From contig CAUYUJ010013847.1 of NCBI GenBank assembly GCA_963575745.1, positions 274,501 through 338,500 of the forward strand: a stretch of 64,000 bases of DNA. The letters run 5' to 3'. The position numbers and the translations under genes were made by a program. Positions 30,268 to 42,010 of this stretch are shown piece by piece. Numbering within the stretch: position 1 is the stretch's first letter; the number at the start of each line of letters is the position of its first letter. The notes beneath the pieces were generated by a model, which saw only the letters and a program-made list of their open reading frames with translations, did no database searches and had not been told where the DNA came from. This stretch comes from Prorocentrum cordatum (lineage: Eukaryota > Sar > Dinophyceae > Prorocentrales > Prorocentraceae).

Positions 30268-30945
30268 ACGGTGATTTGCCGATCGCCCAGGGCCCGCCCA
30301 GGAGCACCCAAGGAGCTCCCCAGGAGCCCCCAGGAGCACCCCAGGAGCCCCCCAGGAGCCCTCCAGGAGCCCCCCAGGACGGTTCCGGGGTGAAAATCCA
30401 TTTGGGGCCTTTCGACGCTGAGCGGGGGGGCCCAGCCGCGAAAAACAAGCTCCCCAATAAGACAACTCATTTGGCAAATGGCCGTTTTGAGAGCTCGGGT
30501 ACACTTCCCCTCCATCCCCGAGAGGCACCCACAAGGCTCCTGAGAGCGCCCAGAAGGAAAATCACCCGTTTGAGGTTCCAATTTTCACCCCGGAACCGTT
30601 CCAGGGTGACGCTGGAATCTGAAACGGGCCGACGCCTGCGAGTATCCACGAGCTACCTCCTGTGGCTGATGCTGACAGCTGTACATTGGTGCATTGCGAT
30701 AACGACGTGAATCCAGGCTTCCACTATCCACTATTACGATGCCGAAGGCACTGCCCTGAATGTACATGATATAACCGGACCAGCACATTCGAGGATCATC
30801 CAAAATCTGTAGTCCACTAAACCTGAAGCGGGCTTCGATAAAGACATGACGAAGCCGGAGGAACTGGCAGACGTACCGACACAAGACAACAACGCCAGAT
30901 GAGCTCCAGAAGCCGAACCACCACAGGAGGTCGGACGGCTTCCGA
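30268..30945. other. Stray minisatellite unit and spacer, copy 2
   Basis: Equivalent of 13216-13900: one GATTTGCCGATCGCCCAGGG unit, CAGGAGC words, and the 17-bp inverted pair GGTTCCGGGGTGAAAAT / ATTTTCACCCCGGAACC. No gene is supported. Confidence 0.5.
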
Positions 30946-30947
30946 CG

Positions 30948-33025
30948 ATGTATGAGGAATCGGGGGCGGACCTTGAGGCGCATATTATGGGTGTGTGCTG
31001 CGCGGAACTATTCGAGGAAAGGGAACTATTGGAGGCAACTCCATTGGATGACCTTTATCCTGTACCCACACATGTGACCACTGACAGCAGTGTGCTGGCC
31101 ACGGTAGCTGAAGAGCAGCGGGGGCACCTGCCTACGCGGGGCTACCCACTCGACTCCGACATCACGGATACATATCATGTCCCACTATGTTCCATGGACG
31201 AAGACGATACTTACGGATTGGACCGGGAAGAGAATGGTCGCTATATAGAGAATTGTTTCACTGCAGTCATGTCAAAGGTAGTCCCATCTGGACAACAACA
31301 TAGGATATTATATTTCGACTGTGTGACCACCATACGAGTATATGTGACCGCTGCCGCAAAACGAGCTGTGGTCGTCAAGGAGGACGACCTCCTCACGACA
31401 TTCAGGTGCATCCAGTCAAGTCATCAAAAGCCCTGCGTACTGAACTCGAGACATGGTTTGACAACATTATTTTAAGGTGCAAGGTGTATCAAAGGCGTAA
31501 GCAATCATGACTTCGAGATGCGTATGCAAGTGGAAGTTCGTAAAGAACGAAAAGGGCGATTTAGAACGGGCCATTAGGCTACGCCTGGTAATTCGGGGTG
31601 TCATGGACTTCGAAGCGTTCGATGTGGAAACCTTCTCAGGGACGGCGTGGCGGTCAAGTCAGAGAGTGCTCGCAAGCGCGGCAGCGTGCAAGAAGCGATG
31701 GGCCATTGCTTCCCTTGACATCAACGTGGCTTCCTGAAGGGACTGACCTATCAGGAACTTGCTGAGGCAACCGGTGAAAGGGAACGTGTGGTGTGTGTTG
31801 CACTGCCACCTGGATCAGCATCGGTGCTTCGATCCCTCCCAGGATTCGAGCAGCGCGATGAGTCGAAGCACACAGTGCTTCACGCCAGGTACCGGCACCA
31901 AGGATGCACCCAGAGCCTTTTCACTGAAGCTTCGAAAGACCACGAGAAGGTTCGGTTTCATACCCGCGTCCTACGACGAGGGGTTCGACGCAAGCAACGA
32001 CCTTTTCACAGCCAGCCTGGTGATGATGTCATTATGACCGGTACTGAGGACACCATCGACAGGTACGCCAAGTGTGTTGAGGATAGTTTTGGTAAGTGTA
32101 AGCTCAACAAACATACATGCACCAATTGTGCTGTGAGGTATACCAATCATGGGGACGGTAACGTTACACTTTATCAAGATGAATACATCAAACAGTTCCG
32201 TCCTACACAACATCCTGAACTCACCGGCGCAGACGCTGCCGCCAAGGCATCAAAGGTGGTCACTGACATGTTTGTCAGCCTCAGAGGCGCGATGGTTTGA
32301 GCATTAATCACACAGGTGAGGTTGATGGTATATGTTGTTTCGCTACAGCGTGTCCAAGGACCGACCAACATACAGGTGTGACGACTGAGCGCGATTGCCA
32401 GGAAGTTGCAGGCCTGCCCTCAGAAGATCATCTATTCGATCGATGACTCCAACGGGCGAAGTCGACCTGCACAGCGACTCTGGCTCTCGACGCCTGAGTG
32501 GAGATGGTGACGACGAGGTAGAAGGCTATGGTATTCGCGGGGCATGTCTGCTACGGCGCGTGGAAGCACGCATACTGGTGCGCCTGTCGTCCATCAGATC
32601 GATGCGTGCTGCAAGTCGCACCGCTTGCAGGTTCGCTCAAGTAATTCATCAGCAGAAGCACGGGCAGCAGCCCACAACTTGGAGGACTGCTATCCCACGA
32701 TCGTCACTCTGCACGAACTCCACGCAGGGCCACTGACACCCACTCAGTTGAAGGATCTACTGGAGATGAGCGGCCTGAGCATTAAGGTCACTTTGACCAT
32801 AAGCGCTGAATATGTGTCCAAGTCCCTGTCAAGCAAATGCCTGAAGAAACCGACCGAGTGTACTCTTTCGCGGAACATCAGTTGGATGTTGGATGCGACA
32901 GATGATGGAGCGAGGTCTCGTGCATAGTATACAGTGGCGTGACACTCGCGACATGACCGCGGACGGTCACACCAAAGGGGGCATCGACAGATATGTGCTG
33001 TTACAGGTCATGGGGAAACGGAATT
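30948..33025 (+). pseudogene. Decayed Ty1/copia reverse transcriptase and RNase H, copy 2
   Basis: Better preserved than copy 1. A 175-residue frame (30948-31475) leads to TSRCVCKWKFVKNEKGDLERA..RLVIRG (31507-31737) with VETFSGTAWRSSQRVLASAAACKKRWAIASLDINVA, the palm entry of copia RT. Then GTKDAPRAFSLKL, DDVIMTGTEDTIDR and SAEARAAAHNLEDCY follow. WRDTRDMTADGHTKGGIDR occurs at about 32935-32993. At least three frame changes and stops intervene. Aligning the two copies would allow each break to be dated before or after the duplication. Confidence 0.87.
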
Positions 33026-34115
33026 CTTCAAGCACGATTTAAAACGTCGTACTCTGTACCGGGCAGGCCAGGCAACATCGTCTGAGGCCGCCTGCATGGG
33101 GAGTACTCGCTTGCAGAGCGATCTGCTCGCAAGGCAACTTGCGTGCATGGGCGCGTGCGCGCGGGTTCGCCTTCCTTTTGAACCTCCCTTTTGCTGCCAT
33201 TTTTTGTGCATGTAGTGTCTACTGTATTGCGGGCGGCGGACTCACGCTTTGCCCCCCCCCCCCCCGATTCTTCAGGGAGCTGGGGCGAAGGCGAGAGATG
33301 CCGAGCGTTTGTCCGCGGCCGTTTGTGTTCAAGCGGCCGGCCACCAAGATGTGACTGTGCCTTGTCGTGGGGCGCGCTACTTGCCATCGAAGCCGAACAC
33401 ATCATCGCTTGAGATGGCCCGTCGCTCTCGCGACGATCTCCTACTTCTGGGATTATCGCTACTACGGTACAGCAGAGCTGGATATGGGCTTCGCATTCGG
33501 CGAAGCTGCTGGTTAGGCCTCCCAGCCCCTGTCAAACTTCGTGAGGCCCAATCTATAGGGGCACGCGTAAAACACATGGGATTGGAGCTATTCCTGTGGC
33601 CTTCTGAGGCATCCTGCTCCTGAGGTCTCTCGTGGCGTTTTGCTGCGTTCTGGGGCCGCCTCCTGGAGCCTCCTGGGGCCTCCTGGAGCCTTTTGGAACA
33701 TCCTGTGGCCCTCCTGATGCCTCCTGGGACCTCATGCGGCCTCCTGGGGCTTCCAGGAGCTTGCTGGAGCCTCCTGTGGTATCCTGAGGAGAATCTGTGC
33801 CCGTGAGTATGGTCACCAAAACAGCCAAGCCGATCGAGACATCCTCAAAGTCTGCCCCCCCCCCCCCGTTCCCCCCCCCTGGGGGCGAACGTGAGCGCGT
33901 CGCTCGAACTGTAAGGGTAGCTCTTTGGGAGATGTTATAGATAATCGGGAGTATAGCCTGCGCGTCGCTGCCTTGTGGCTCAAGTCGTGCGCCCTATTTG
34001 CCCGGGTACCTGACTTGGTATTCGCTATGTGCTGGAAAGACCGATACATCGATCTTCTCCTATCTTAACCATCCACACCCCATATCGTTTCCTTCAACAT
34101 GGTATTGGATGCAAT
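33026..34115. other. Probable LTR/leader region, copy 2
   Basis: Equivalent of 15961-17050. Poly-C tracts are longer at 33252-33266 (about 15 C against 11). The CCTCCTGG repeat lies at about 33660-33790. The spliced-leader-like CCTTGTGGCTCAAG lies at 33968-33982. The micro-palindrome CGCAAG-GCAA-CTTGCG is kept in part. Confidence 0.45.
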
Positions 34116-35384
34116 ATGACCTTCCAGAGTTATTTCAGACTTGGTAGCGGAGCTGGCCGCACTCTCGTGTGGTCAGCTCTTGCTCTTCTTATCCTCACGC
34201 TACCGGGCACGATCCTCGTGACCACTCTCTACCCTGCGCCACCACTCCACCAACATTTACGAGGATCAGTTCAAGAGCAAGAAGCAACACGAGAGGTACG
34301 ACGTCTAGACAACAACATTGGTACCATATACGCCTCATCACTACGCTATCACCATCCGCTCGGCAACGAGCCGAAAGTGCAGTACCTGAAGCGTAGGCGG
34401 GGAGACCCGCAAGATATAGCGCCCCGCAGACTTGACAAGGTGCCAATATTCCCGCCCCAGCGCGGCAACGCGCCCGATAACCACCCATACCTTCACAGCC
34501 TAGGTTTGGGTATTTTCGCCATTATATCGTCTGCGCTGGGAGCGGTAATCGGACACATGTGCCGAGGAGATAATAGCACCGATGGGCAAACACATAGCCC
34601 ATGCCAAGACCCCCAAGGCAACGTACCTGTTCGCGAGTACGTCTATGAGGTCAATGCGTGGCTTAACGTCACTAGTGGGCGCATGACTCCACAAGCCTAA
34701 GCAGCCGCCATACAACGCGGCTTGGGCGGCCTCGCGAGGACACTCGCCATGAGGGTACCACCTGGCATCATAAACTATGGTGCGGACATCGACGGTGTCC
34801 ACACCGATCCAGTAACATACATCAGGTTCCTGCTAAGCATGAAGTTCGGACGCCTGGAGGATGAGCGCCAACTCACCTCAGGCACACAGCTCATCGACTT
34901 CCATGTGCCTCACGGAGAACAAATCGATGTAACCCTTACTCGGTTTGAAATGGCCCGTCTTGAGGCATTGTCAGTGGGCTTCGACCTTCCTGACTTCCAA
35001 CTACTTACGACTATCCTATTCCGCGCCCTAGGCGTTGGCAACCAGCGAGCCATGCAACTCTTACAGCCACTCAACCACCAACTGCCCCGAACACAACAAC
35101 AGTATGAAGAACTGTGTGAGAGAATGCGCTCGATAGGCCACTTGTCAGAACGGTCTCCTGGTAACGTAGGATCAGTGTTTGGAAGGGTAAGGGGAACCGG
35201 CAGTGGACATTTCTATACTACTCTAACCTCTGAAGCTCAGCCTGGCAACGGGCCCACAACATTTGGGCCGTTGACCCTGGTGAATATACTGCCCTACCAT
35301 CAGGGGATCGATCACAACCAAGCTGGGCAACCAGCCCTCCTCCTAGAGAACCTCAGCCTCACCGCTCTCTATGGGGAGAAGTGA
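34116..35384 (+). pseudogene. Copia-type gag, copy 2, one internal stop
   Basis: The ATG at 34116 opens a frame that runs to TAA 34698-34700 and continues in the same frame to TGA 35382-35384. One codon therefore separates two halves totalling about 420 residues. The N-terminal half has a hydrophobic stretch (LVWSALALLILTLPGTILV) and a second one (LGIFAIISSALGAVIGHM). The C-terminal half has the gag core (DPVTYIRFLLSMKFG, VTLTRFEMARLEA, LLQPLNHQLP, MRSIGHLSERSPGN). Compared with copy 1 the frame is intact at the 2-bp deletion site and at the CAT codon. Copy 1 also has the TAA, so it is either an old lesion or the true end of a short N-terminal product. Confidence 0.75.
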
Positions 35385-35497
35385 ACCCCTAAACGACGGA
35401 GTCGCCACCTACCTGGGAAACGACGACGTCGACTCAGGCACCGACACCGACACGATATCGTCAGATGGCATCGAACCACTAGACTTGGTCATATATC

Positions 35498-35919
35498 ATG
35501 CAAATGGAAGGTGATAACCAGCGTGCCGAGCATCTATATTGGTTGTTACAACAAGCAAAGCGTAGGTGGAGGAGGTTTACACGAAAACCAGTGCGTCGTG
35601 CTAGGAGGAGGATACGGAGGAGCTTCAAGGGCAAAGGCAAAGGCAAACGGGGTCGCCGAAGGTTGAACGGACGAGGCATCACGGATTTCCTCCAGAGGCT
35701 TTCAAACTATCAGTCTGATGAGATATTTTTCGGGGGAAAAGGTCGTGGAAAAGGCCGTAGGGAAACCTCAGGCAAAGACAAAGGTAGGCGGGGAAACCCG
35801 CGAGGTAGAGACGGCCAGATCTTGAAGTGCAATGGATTTGACAGCACATATCATCTTGTGAAGGATTGTCCAGTCAAAGGGAATGGAAAGGGTAGCACGT
35901 CCGAAGTCCATTTAGGCTC
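35498..35919 (+). pseudogene. Zinc-knuckle segment cut by insertion, copy 2
   Basis: Matches 18432-18853: MQMEGDNQRAEHLYWLLQQA, basic KGKGKGK region, then a damaged knuckle (KCNGFDSTYHLVKDCP, with the second Cys replaced by Phe). The frame runs on for about 100 codons into the inserted DNA before a stop at 36218-36220. Those added residues are not native. Confidence 0.8.
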
Positions 35920-37388
35920 TCACGTTTACTTTCAGGGGAAGCTTTGCAGGTCTAAACGCAAGGTTTGCTTCTTGTCCAAACAAGACCTTGAAGCACTCTC
36001 TTTCTGCTCTACGCTGCTATTCCAAAGGGCGGTAAAGTTGCCAGCTCGGTTCCTTATTCCTTCGGACCTTGGTGGTCCACATCTCACATATGACTGGTGC
36101 AAAATTCCGCTCTTCGATGCTTGTCGGGACAGCGGCTTTAATAGACTGTATGTAAACGTTAGAGGACCCGACGAAAGGGCTCGGAGAGTCCCTTGGAAAG
36201 AACTGGCTGTTGGTCAGTAGCTGTTTCGCCTCAAACCCTGACGGTAGTCTTGTACGAAACGGCTGGGAACATCCATATACCATTCAGGGGATGGTCAAAC
36301 GTTGCCTTCCAGCCAAGCTGGCATCCAGGAAGCGTCTCAAGTGGATTCAAGGTTCTGGTGGAATGTGGAACTACTGTGAAGAAGAAAAGGTCTACACCAA
36401 AGTCTGGTATACAGAGTATTATGATACGTGGTTCGACCCCGAATCTGGCTGGCCTTACCCAGTGATTTGGTACCTTTCGGACTATTGGTGGGATGGAGAC
36501 TTCTTTGTGGAAAAGTGGCGTTGGAAGTATCCGTGATTACCATTCCTGGGACTCCCACAGTCTTAACCTCTTGGCATCTGCGGTGCATGGGCCTGCGGCT
36601 TTTGGAGGTTTCTCAGTCTCCCTTCAATCTCCTTGCATGTTCTTCAACGTCGGTAGTTGGCCAAATACAAACCATAAACATTACCTGCATCTCGCGTCAT
36701 ACTTGCTTGAATTCAACTACCTCATATGTCTTGGTTCACCTGGAGTGGGTCCTCACAGTTGGGCTCACTCGACTTTACAGTTCTATCTTTGTATGCCTCC
36801 ATATCTTCTGGGTCATTGCGTGTTTGGGACATTCAGTTCAATGTCTGGCTTTCTTTCACCACATTTTCGAATGGGTTATCACGTATGTATATTGGGTTTC
36901 AAGGGACTCAATGAAAGTTCTCTTCACCCCACTTCTTGATTTGCTCAAGTCAAGCAAGGTATTCGAGTTACTCAAGTTATTTGAGCTACTCAAGTCACTC
37001 AAGATATTTTGACCAATTAAGCATAATCCATCACCTTGCATTACGTTTCTCATTGCTCACACCTTTATTCAAAGTGGGTGGATTTCATTCAGTATCCTGG
37101 GATCAATTTAAGACGGGTTTCAATCATTCACGATTTCTTTGAGTATCGCGGGTTTCAATCATGACTTCTTTCAGAATTGGACAGATGGTTTACATTCATG
37201 ATCTCGTCCAGTATCATGGGTTTCAATCTTGGGCTGGGATTCTTCTTTGTTCTGCCCCTTCCTCTCTCGCCTCTCCCCGCTTCTCCCTTCTCTACCGTAC
37301 GCATTTGGCGTATTGGTGGCCTCTCAGGCTTTGTGTTTCAGGAGAACCGTCCCCTTAAGGCGCGTCATCATCATCATCATCATCATCA
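35920..37388 (+). mobile_element. 1.47-kb insertion with 8-bp target duplication and (CAT)8 tail
   Basis: Copy 1 gives the empty site: TTAGGCTC at 18846-18853. Copy 2 has TTAGGCTC at 35912-35919 and again at 37389-37396, flanking 1469 bp that is clearly AT-richer than its surroundings. The right end is (CAT)8 (37366-37389), like the short-repeat tails of some LINE/SINE-type retroposons. Inside are ACTCAAGT-type repeats (about 36945-37010) and three GGGTTTCAATC words (about 37117, 37149, 37217). A 109-residue Trp/Tyr-rich frame (36210-36536) is open, but I recognise no reverse transcriptase, endonuclease or transposase. A non-autonomous retroposon or a fragment of host sequence are both possible. 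Confidence 0.8.
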
Positions 37389-37396
37389 TTAGGCTC

Positions 37397-40069
37397 AAGT
37401 GAACCTGCTATTGCGTATCTTAGCCTCCAAGAGTTCGGGGCTGTGGAACAGATATTTTCATTTGGGTCAGTAACGTGGACACTCTGGACGAGATCGAGGC
37501 GTACGGCCACGGGCTCTACGCGTACTACCTCGAGTACCTCCGCAGGTTCAACTTCGGAGCCATCGAGCTCACGCCTGTGGAGAACGGAACGCTGGGAAAC
37601 CAGCCCCTTTCCTTCTTCGGCTGGATGTTCGGCAATCCAGGCAACATCATGGCCTTTGAGAGCAGCGACGAGGACGTCACTGTCGAGGCCTCATCCTCTG
37701 AGGTCGAGTACATCCTTCGACAGCAATCTGACCCCATGCCTGGAAAGAGGCCCACTCCAGTGTATCCGCCAAACTATTGCGAATTGATGAAACTGGAGGC
37801 TCAGGTCCTCGCCGTGGGCGTGCCAGGCAATCCCCACGAGCCACCTGGTATGCTCGCGCCGGGCGAGTACGGACCATACACGGTGCCGCAGACCCTCATG
37901 CGGATGCATGCCGCTCAAGCTGAAGAGTATCCTGATAGTCAACAGAGCGTTGAGAGCGGTCACGTGATGCTGCAAGACTCCGATGTCTGTGACGACTCGG
38001 ACTCGCTGCTGGCGGCCTTCACTCTCATCGTCAGCGTGCTCCCTGACGACGTGCAGCGGCACGTGTGGTATGCAAAGGGGCGCTGGCGCCAAGCCCTTCA
38101 GAGGGCTATCGCGATGCGTGAGCAGGCGCCTCCTCCGCCGGGATGGGGTCTCCAGGCGGCGGGACTACAGCCCAACCATGCGGCCGTGCGCAACATCATC
38201 GGGCAGCCCTCTTATGACTATGCTCAGCTTGAGGCGCACGCCGTGCTCGGTGACGAACCTGGTCCGACCTCCGTGCCGCCGACGCCGGGACAGCCTAGCG
38301 GTGCTCAGACGCCTCTACAGCAGGGAAACTTGCCTGTCCCGACTGGGCCAATGACCCTTGTCATTGGCAATCCTACTTCAGAAGTTGGAGATGAAGACGG
38401 CTGTGGATTGTGCGAGGACGAGACCACCATCCTCATGATGGGCGTCAATGGCGAAGACGAGGGGGTGGACTTCGACCCAGACGATTCCGACGCACAGCCG
38501 TCCGCACAAGAGCCAATCATGCCTGACTCCAGTCAGCAGGGGGACCTGCCTGTCCAGGATGGGCTGCCTACGCCTACTCAGGAAACCGCGCCAGTTCCTG
38601 CCCAGGCTATGTCAGCAGCATCGTCCGATGAACAGGCCAGGAGGTCTCGCTCACATCCGCGTCTTAGGGGCGATCCGCACCCCCAAGGACGGCTCCCACG
38701 TGAATGGAGGCAGGCAGCCCCATCAGAGCATGCCGCTCGACGGGGGGGTCAGCTGCTCGCCTACAACGACCCTGCGCGCAAAACGGGCGAACACTCTGCC
38801 TTTGGACAGGGCAACCCGATCTACAGGGACGGCCAAGGCAGGTCCATACGTGGTGGCTATCAGCTCGCGACGAACATTCGACGTCCCGATAAAGAGGCAG
38901 TGCGGAGACAGCTGAGAGCCATCATCGAGGAGCGCCGCCGCTACAGGCCCAACGCGGCCTGCGGTCCGTGCTCACAAGAGTTCCAGGAACACAGACCTGG
39001 CTGCCCTGTCGGCCTCAGTGACGTCTTGAGCCCTAACTGCGGCAGCACTCCTGCAAAGGAGGGTCATCCACCTCTTGTGCCCATGGCCCAAGAGGGAATT
39101 TATGCGGTCAACAGCCGTCTCGAGGCCATGCGCCTCAACGATCCTCCTGCTCAGGAGACCCGATCTCCGTGGGGTAACCCGCCAGGTGTCTCCAGTCAGG
39201 CTCGAGCGTACGAGATGACGAGCGACGACGAGCAGGAGGTCCAACGAGTCGCAGCAGAGACAGAGCGCAAGCGGTTTGTAGAAGAGCGCAACCGCGAGGC
39301 AACTCGCCGAATGCTGTTGGAATCACATGCCGAAGCAAAGAAGCCACCGACGACCCCAAAAGCTAAACGCGAGACTCGTGAATACAGGACGCCTTCGGGC
39401 GAAAGACAGAATAATATTTCTACCCGCTCAGAGGAGCTCGGGTTCGATTTGCAGATGGGAAGGCCCCTCTCCGAAGTGCCGGAGTCATCGACTCGAGCAA
39501 TGCCTGCGCAGAGACCTGACCCCAGGCAACAGCCTCAGGACTCCCTGGAGATCCGCAGGCGTCAGCCTAGCCGGAGTGGCTCCATCGCCAGCAAGGCCAA
39601 GGCGTTCGAGCGTACAGGGTATACCCCTACGCCGGCCTCGCCAGTGGCAACACGCTCCAAGTCGTCCGAGGAAGGTGCTTTGCCTCGGGGTACCCGGGCG
39701 CCTAAGATCAGGAGCAGCGCCAGCCGAGAGACGCCGCGGGGAAACCTGCCAGGCGCTGCAGCCGCAGCATCTTCATCATCAGGAGCTGCAGCCTCGTCAG
39801 CGGCAGAGGCTCCATTGCGGGGAAACCCGCCAGAAGATAAGCTGCGCCACCCAGGCGATACCTCCATCACGAGCGGGAGCCAGGAGTTGATCAAGGACCG
39901 ACGTGCTCTACGGAAGCTTCCACCGATACGTTCGGTTGATGAGGCACTTATGTCGAGCTGCCGACAAAAGAACATCATTCCTAGCACTAACTACAAGCTC
40001 AAGCAGCTCAGTAAGTGCCTTAGCAAGATCTGTAGGCACGCGCCCGACAGATCGAACAATCCAGTGTAG
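37397..40069 (+). pseudogene. Polyprotein linker segment, copy 2, ending in KptA stop
   Basis: From a GTG-headed frame at 37475 the sequence DTLDEIEAYGHGLYAYYLEYLRRFNFGAIELTPVENG runs smoothly into the linker. Copy 1 reaches the linker only after a 4-bp frameshift, so copy 2 shows the ancestral join. The frame continues through the same Pro/Gln-rich region and enters KptA (LSKCLSKICRHAPDRSNNPV). There TGG has become TAG (40067-40069), cutting the domain after the Arg-His pair. Confidence 0.75.
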
Positions 40070-42010
40070 AGGCTGAAGACGTTCGACGACCACGATGGAT
40101 GGATCAACCTCCACGAGCTCGTACACGAGTTCCCTTGGAGCGACGGTATGCGGCACGACGGGTACAACCCGAAGTACGATGATGCCAAGATCATCGCCGA
40201 GACCTTCTACGGTAGGACGGTCGATCACATGGCTGCAATCATGATGGCGATCGTCCACGTCCGCGAGTCGGACGGAGAGGAGAAGCAGCGGTTACAGTTC
40301 AAGGTCTTGATGCGAGATTCTGGCGCAGCCGATTTGTTCATCCGTGCTTCGCAGGGGCACTCGTGGACGCTCAAGGCCCCTTGGTCGTTGTACAAGTACA
40401 CTGTACTGCACGACAACCCTGCCGGGAGACCGGCCCCATGCCCCGATGTCGCCATTCACGGCGCACGGTGGGCAGCCTTCGAGGGCATCACGTGGATAGG
40501 CCTCTCCTGCCGCAAAGAGCACAACACCAAGAAGAAAGGAACTGGCCGTTCACACATCCACTTTGTTCCCACGCTTCAGCGTCGTGACGTGCAGAGTGGA
40601 TGGGACCCTGATTCCGAGATCATCATCTCGACTGATTGGCACCAGGCCTTAAAGGATGGGATCGAGTTCTGCTGGTCCGACAATGGTGAGCTGCTCCCTG
40701 AAGGGGTCAACGGCATCATCGAGCCGTACTACATCAACTGTGTAGAGGAGATCGCCACCGGCAAACAGTAGCGAAACCCACACTACTTGAGCAGTCGCCG
40801 TGCACGCTGTTCCACGGCCGAGATGACGGCGCCAAGCAAATGGAGGACGGTGGGCAATGCTAGTATTGGGTATAGGATGACTCTCTGGCGGGATGATGAG
40901 TCTCCTTCGGTTTGCTGCCAGAGAGAGTTGGGAGACCACTACCACCCAACAGCGCTGGGAAACCAGCCCGAGACCTACCAGATCCTCATGATCAACGAGA
41001 GTGAGTCGGGGAGTGCGGCTCCAAGCCGTGCTCCAAGACAAGGGCCTAGTGCCATATCTTGGCAGGTCTTCAGCACCTCAGATCTTGATCAGATCGCGGC
41101 GGCTCTGAATCCTGAGCAGGTGGAACAGCTAGCGGACAGACTTTACTAACAGGACCCCTGGGCCGCAGGTCAGGGGGCTATGTCCGCGATGGTGACACGC
41201 AACCGCCAGGCTGTGCAGGGAAACCTGCCCGTCAACGGAATCAGGAGCGATATCCCCAATCCGCAGGGAGACCCGCAAACATGTGGCCGCATCTTCGGAG
41301 AGCCAGCTCGATTCGAGCAGATGCCAGGGATACCATCACATAGCATGCACACGCCGAGGGGCATGACACCAGTGGCGTCAACGCCAGTACAGTCTCCATT
41401 CAGGACTCCTGGGCGTTCTGCCCCGAATGGCACTCTCATGGAGCGAATTGCTGCGGCCAGAGCTGAGCATGGCACAGCTCTTTTGGGCATGATGCCACCG
41501 GGCACGCCATCAAGTTTGCGGGGGGGCCTGCCTGGCACTCCGGCACAGCACCGACCTCTAGCCGACCAGAACATCGCTACTGGAGTGCCTGATGGCTACC
41601 GCACACGGGTGGCGGCCGCGATACAACAGGTGCAGAGCCACAACCTGCCCCACCCGAGCGGTCAGAGGTGGAGGCCAGCATGGTCTTGGGAGCCGGAGGG
41701 TCCGAATCTATTCGACCCTGCGCGGCAACGAGCCTTTATCCCGGCCTTCAATGCTCATCCGAGCATGGCCCAAGGCCAGAGGCCAGCACCTGCTCCAATT
41801 GATCCGCCACTGTACCCAGACGGGTCCACAGTCCCGAACAGATTTGTTCGCGAGACGGCGGATCAGTTTCATAGCCTCACGAATGTGCTGCAGCGACTCA
41901 TGCCTGCACCGACGATGCCAGATGTGGCCGTCCAGCCTACTGCCCATTCGATATCATCAGGCAGTAGGGGAGTGCCAGATGACATCAGGCAGACGTACCA
42001 CACACCATAG
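40070..42010 (+). pseudogene. KptA remainder and linker, copy 2, two further stops
   Basis: Same frame as upstream. KptA blocks LFIRASQGHSW, GLSCRKEHN, GRSHIHFVP and DGIEFCWSDNGELLPEGVNG are present. A TAG at 40769-40771 replaces the Trp codon of KQWRNPH, and a TAA at 41147-41149 replaces a Gln codon. The codons that are TAG at 22440-22442 in copy 1 read TAC CAG here, so the KptA and linker segments are one frame. A TAG at 42008-42010 is shared with copy 1. Confidence 0.75.

Noticed and set aside
37358-37390. Run of eight His codons resembling a cloning tag
   Set aside because: It is the (CAT)8 tail of the inserted element followed by the target duplication. No vector sequence is present.
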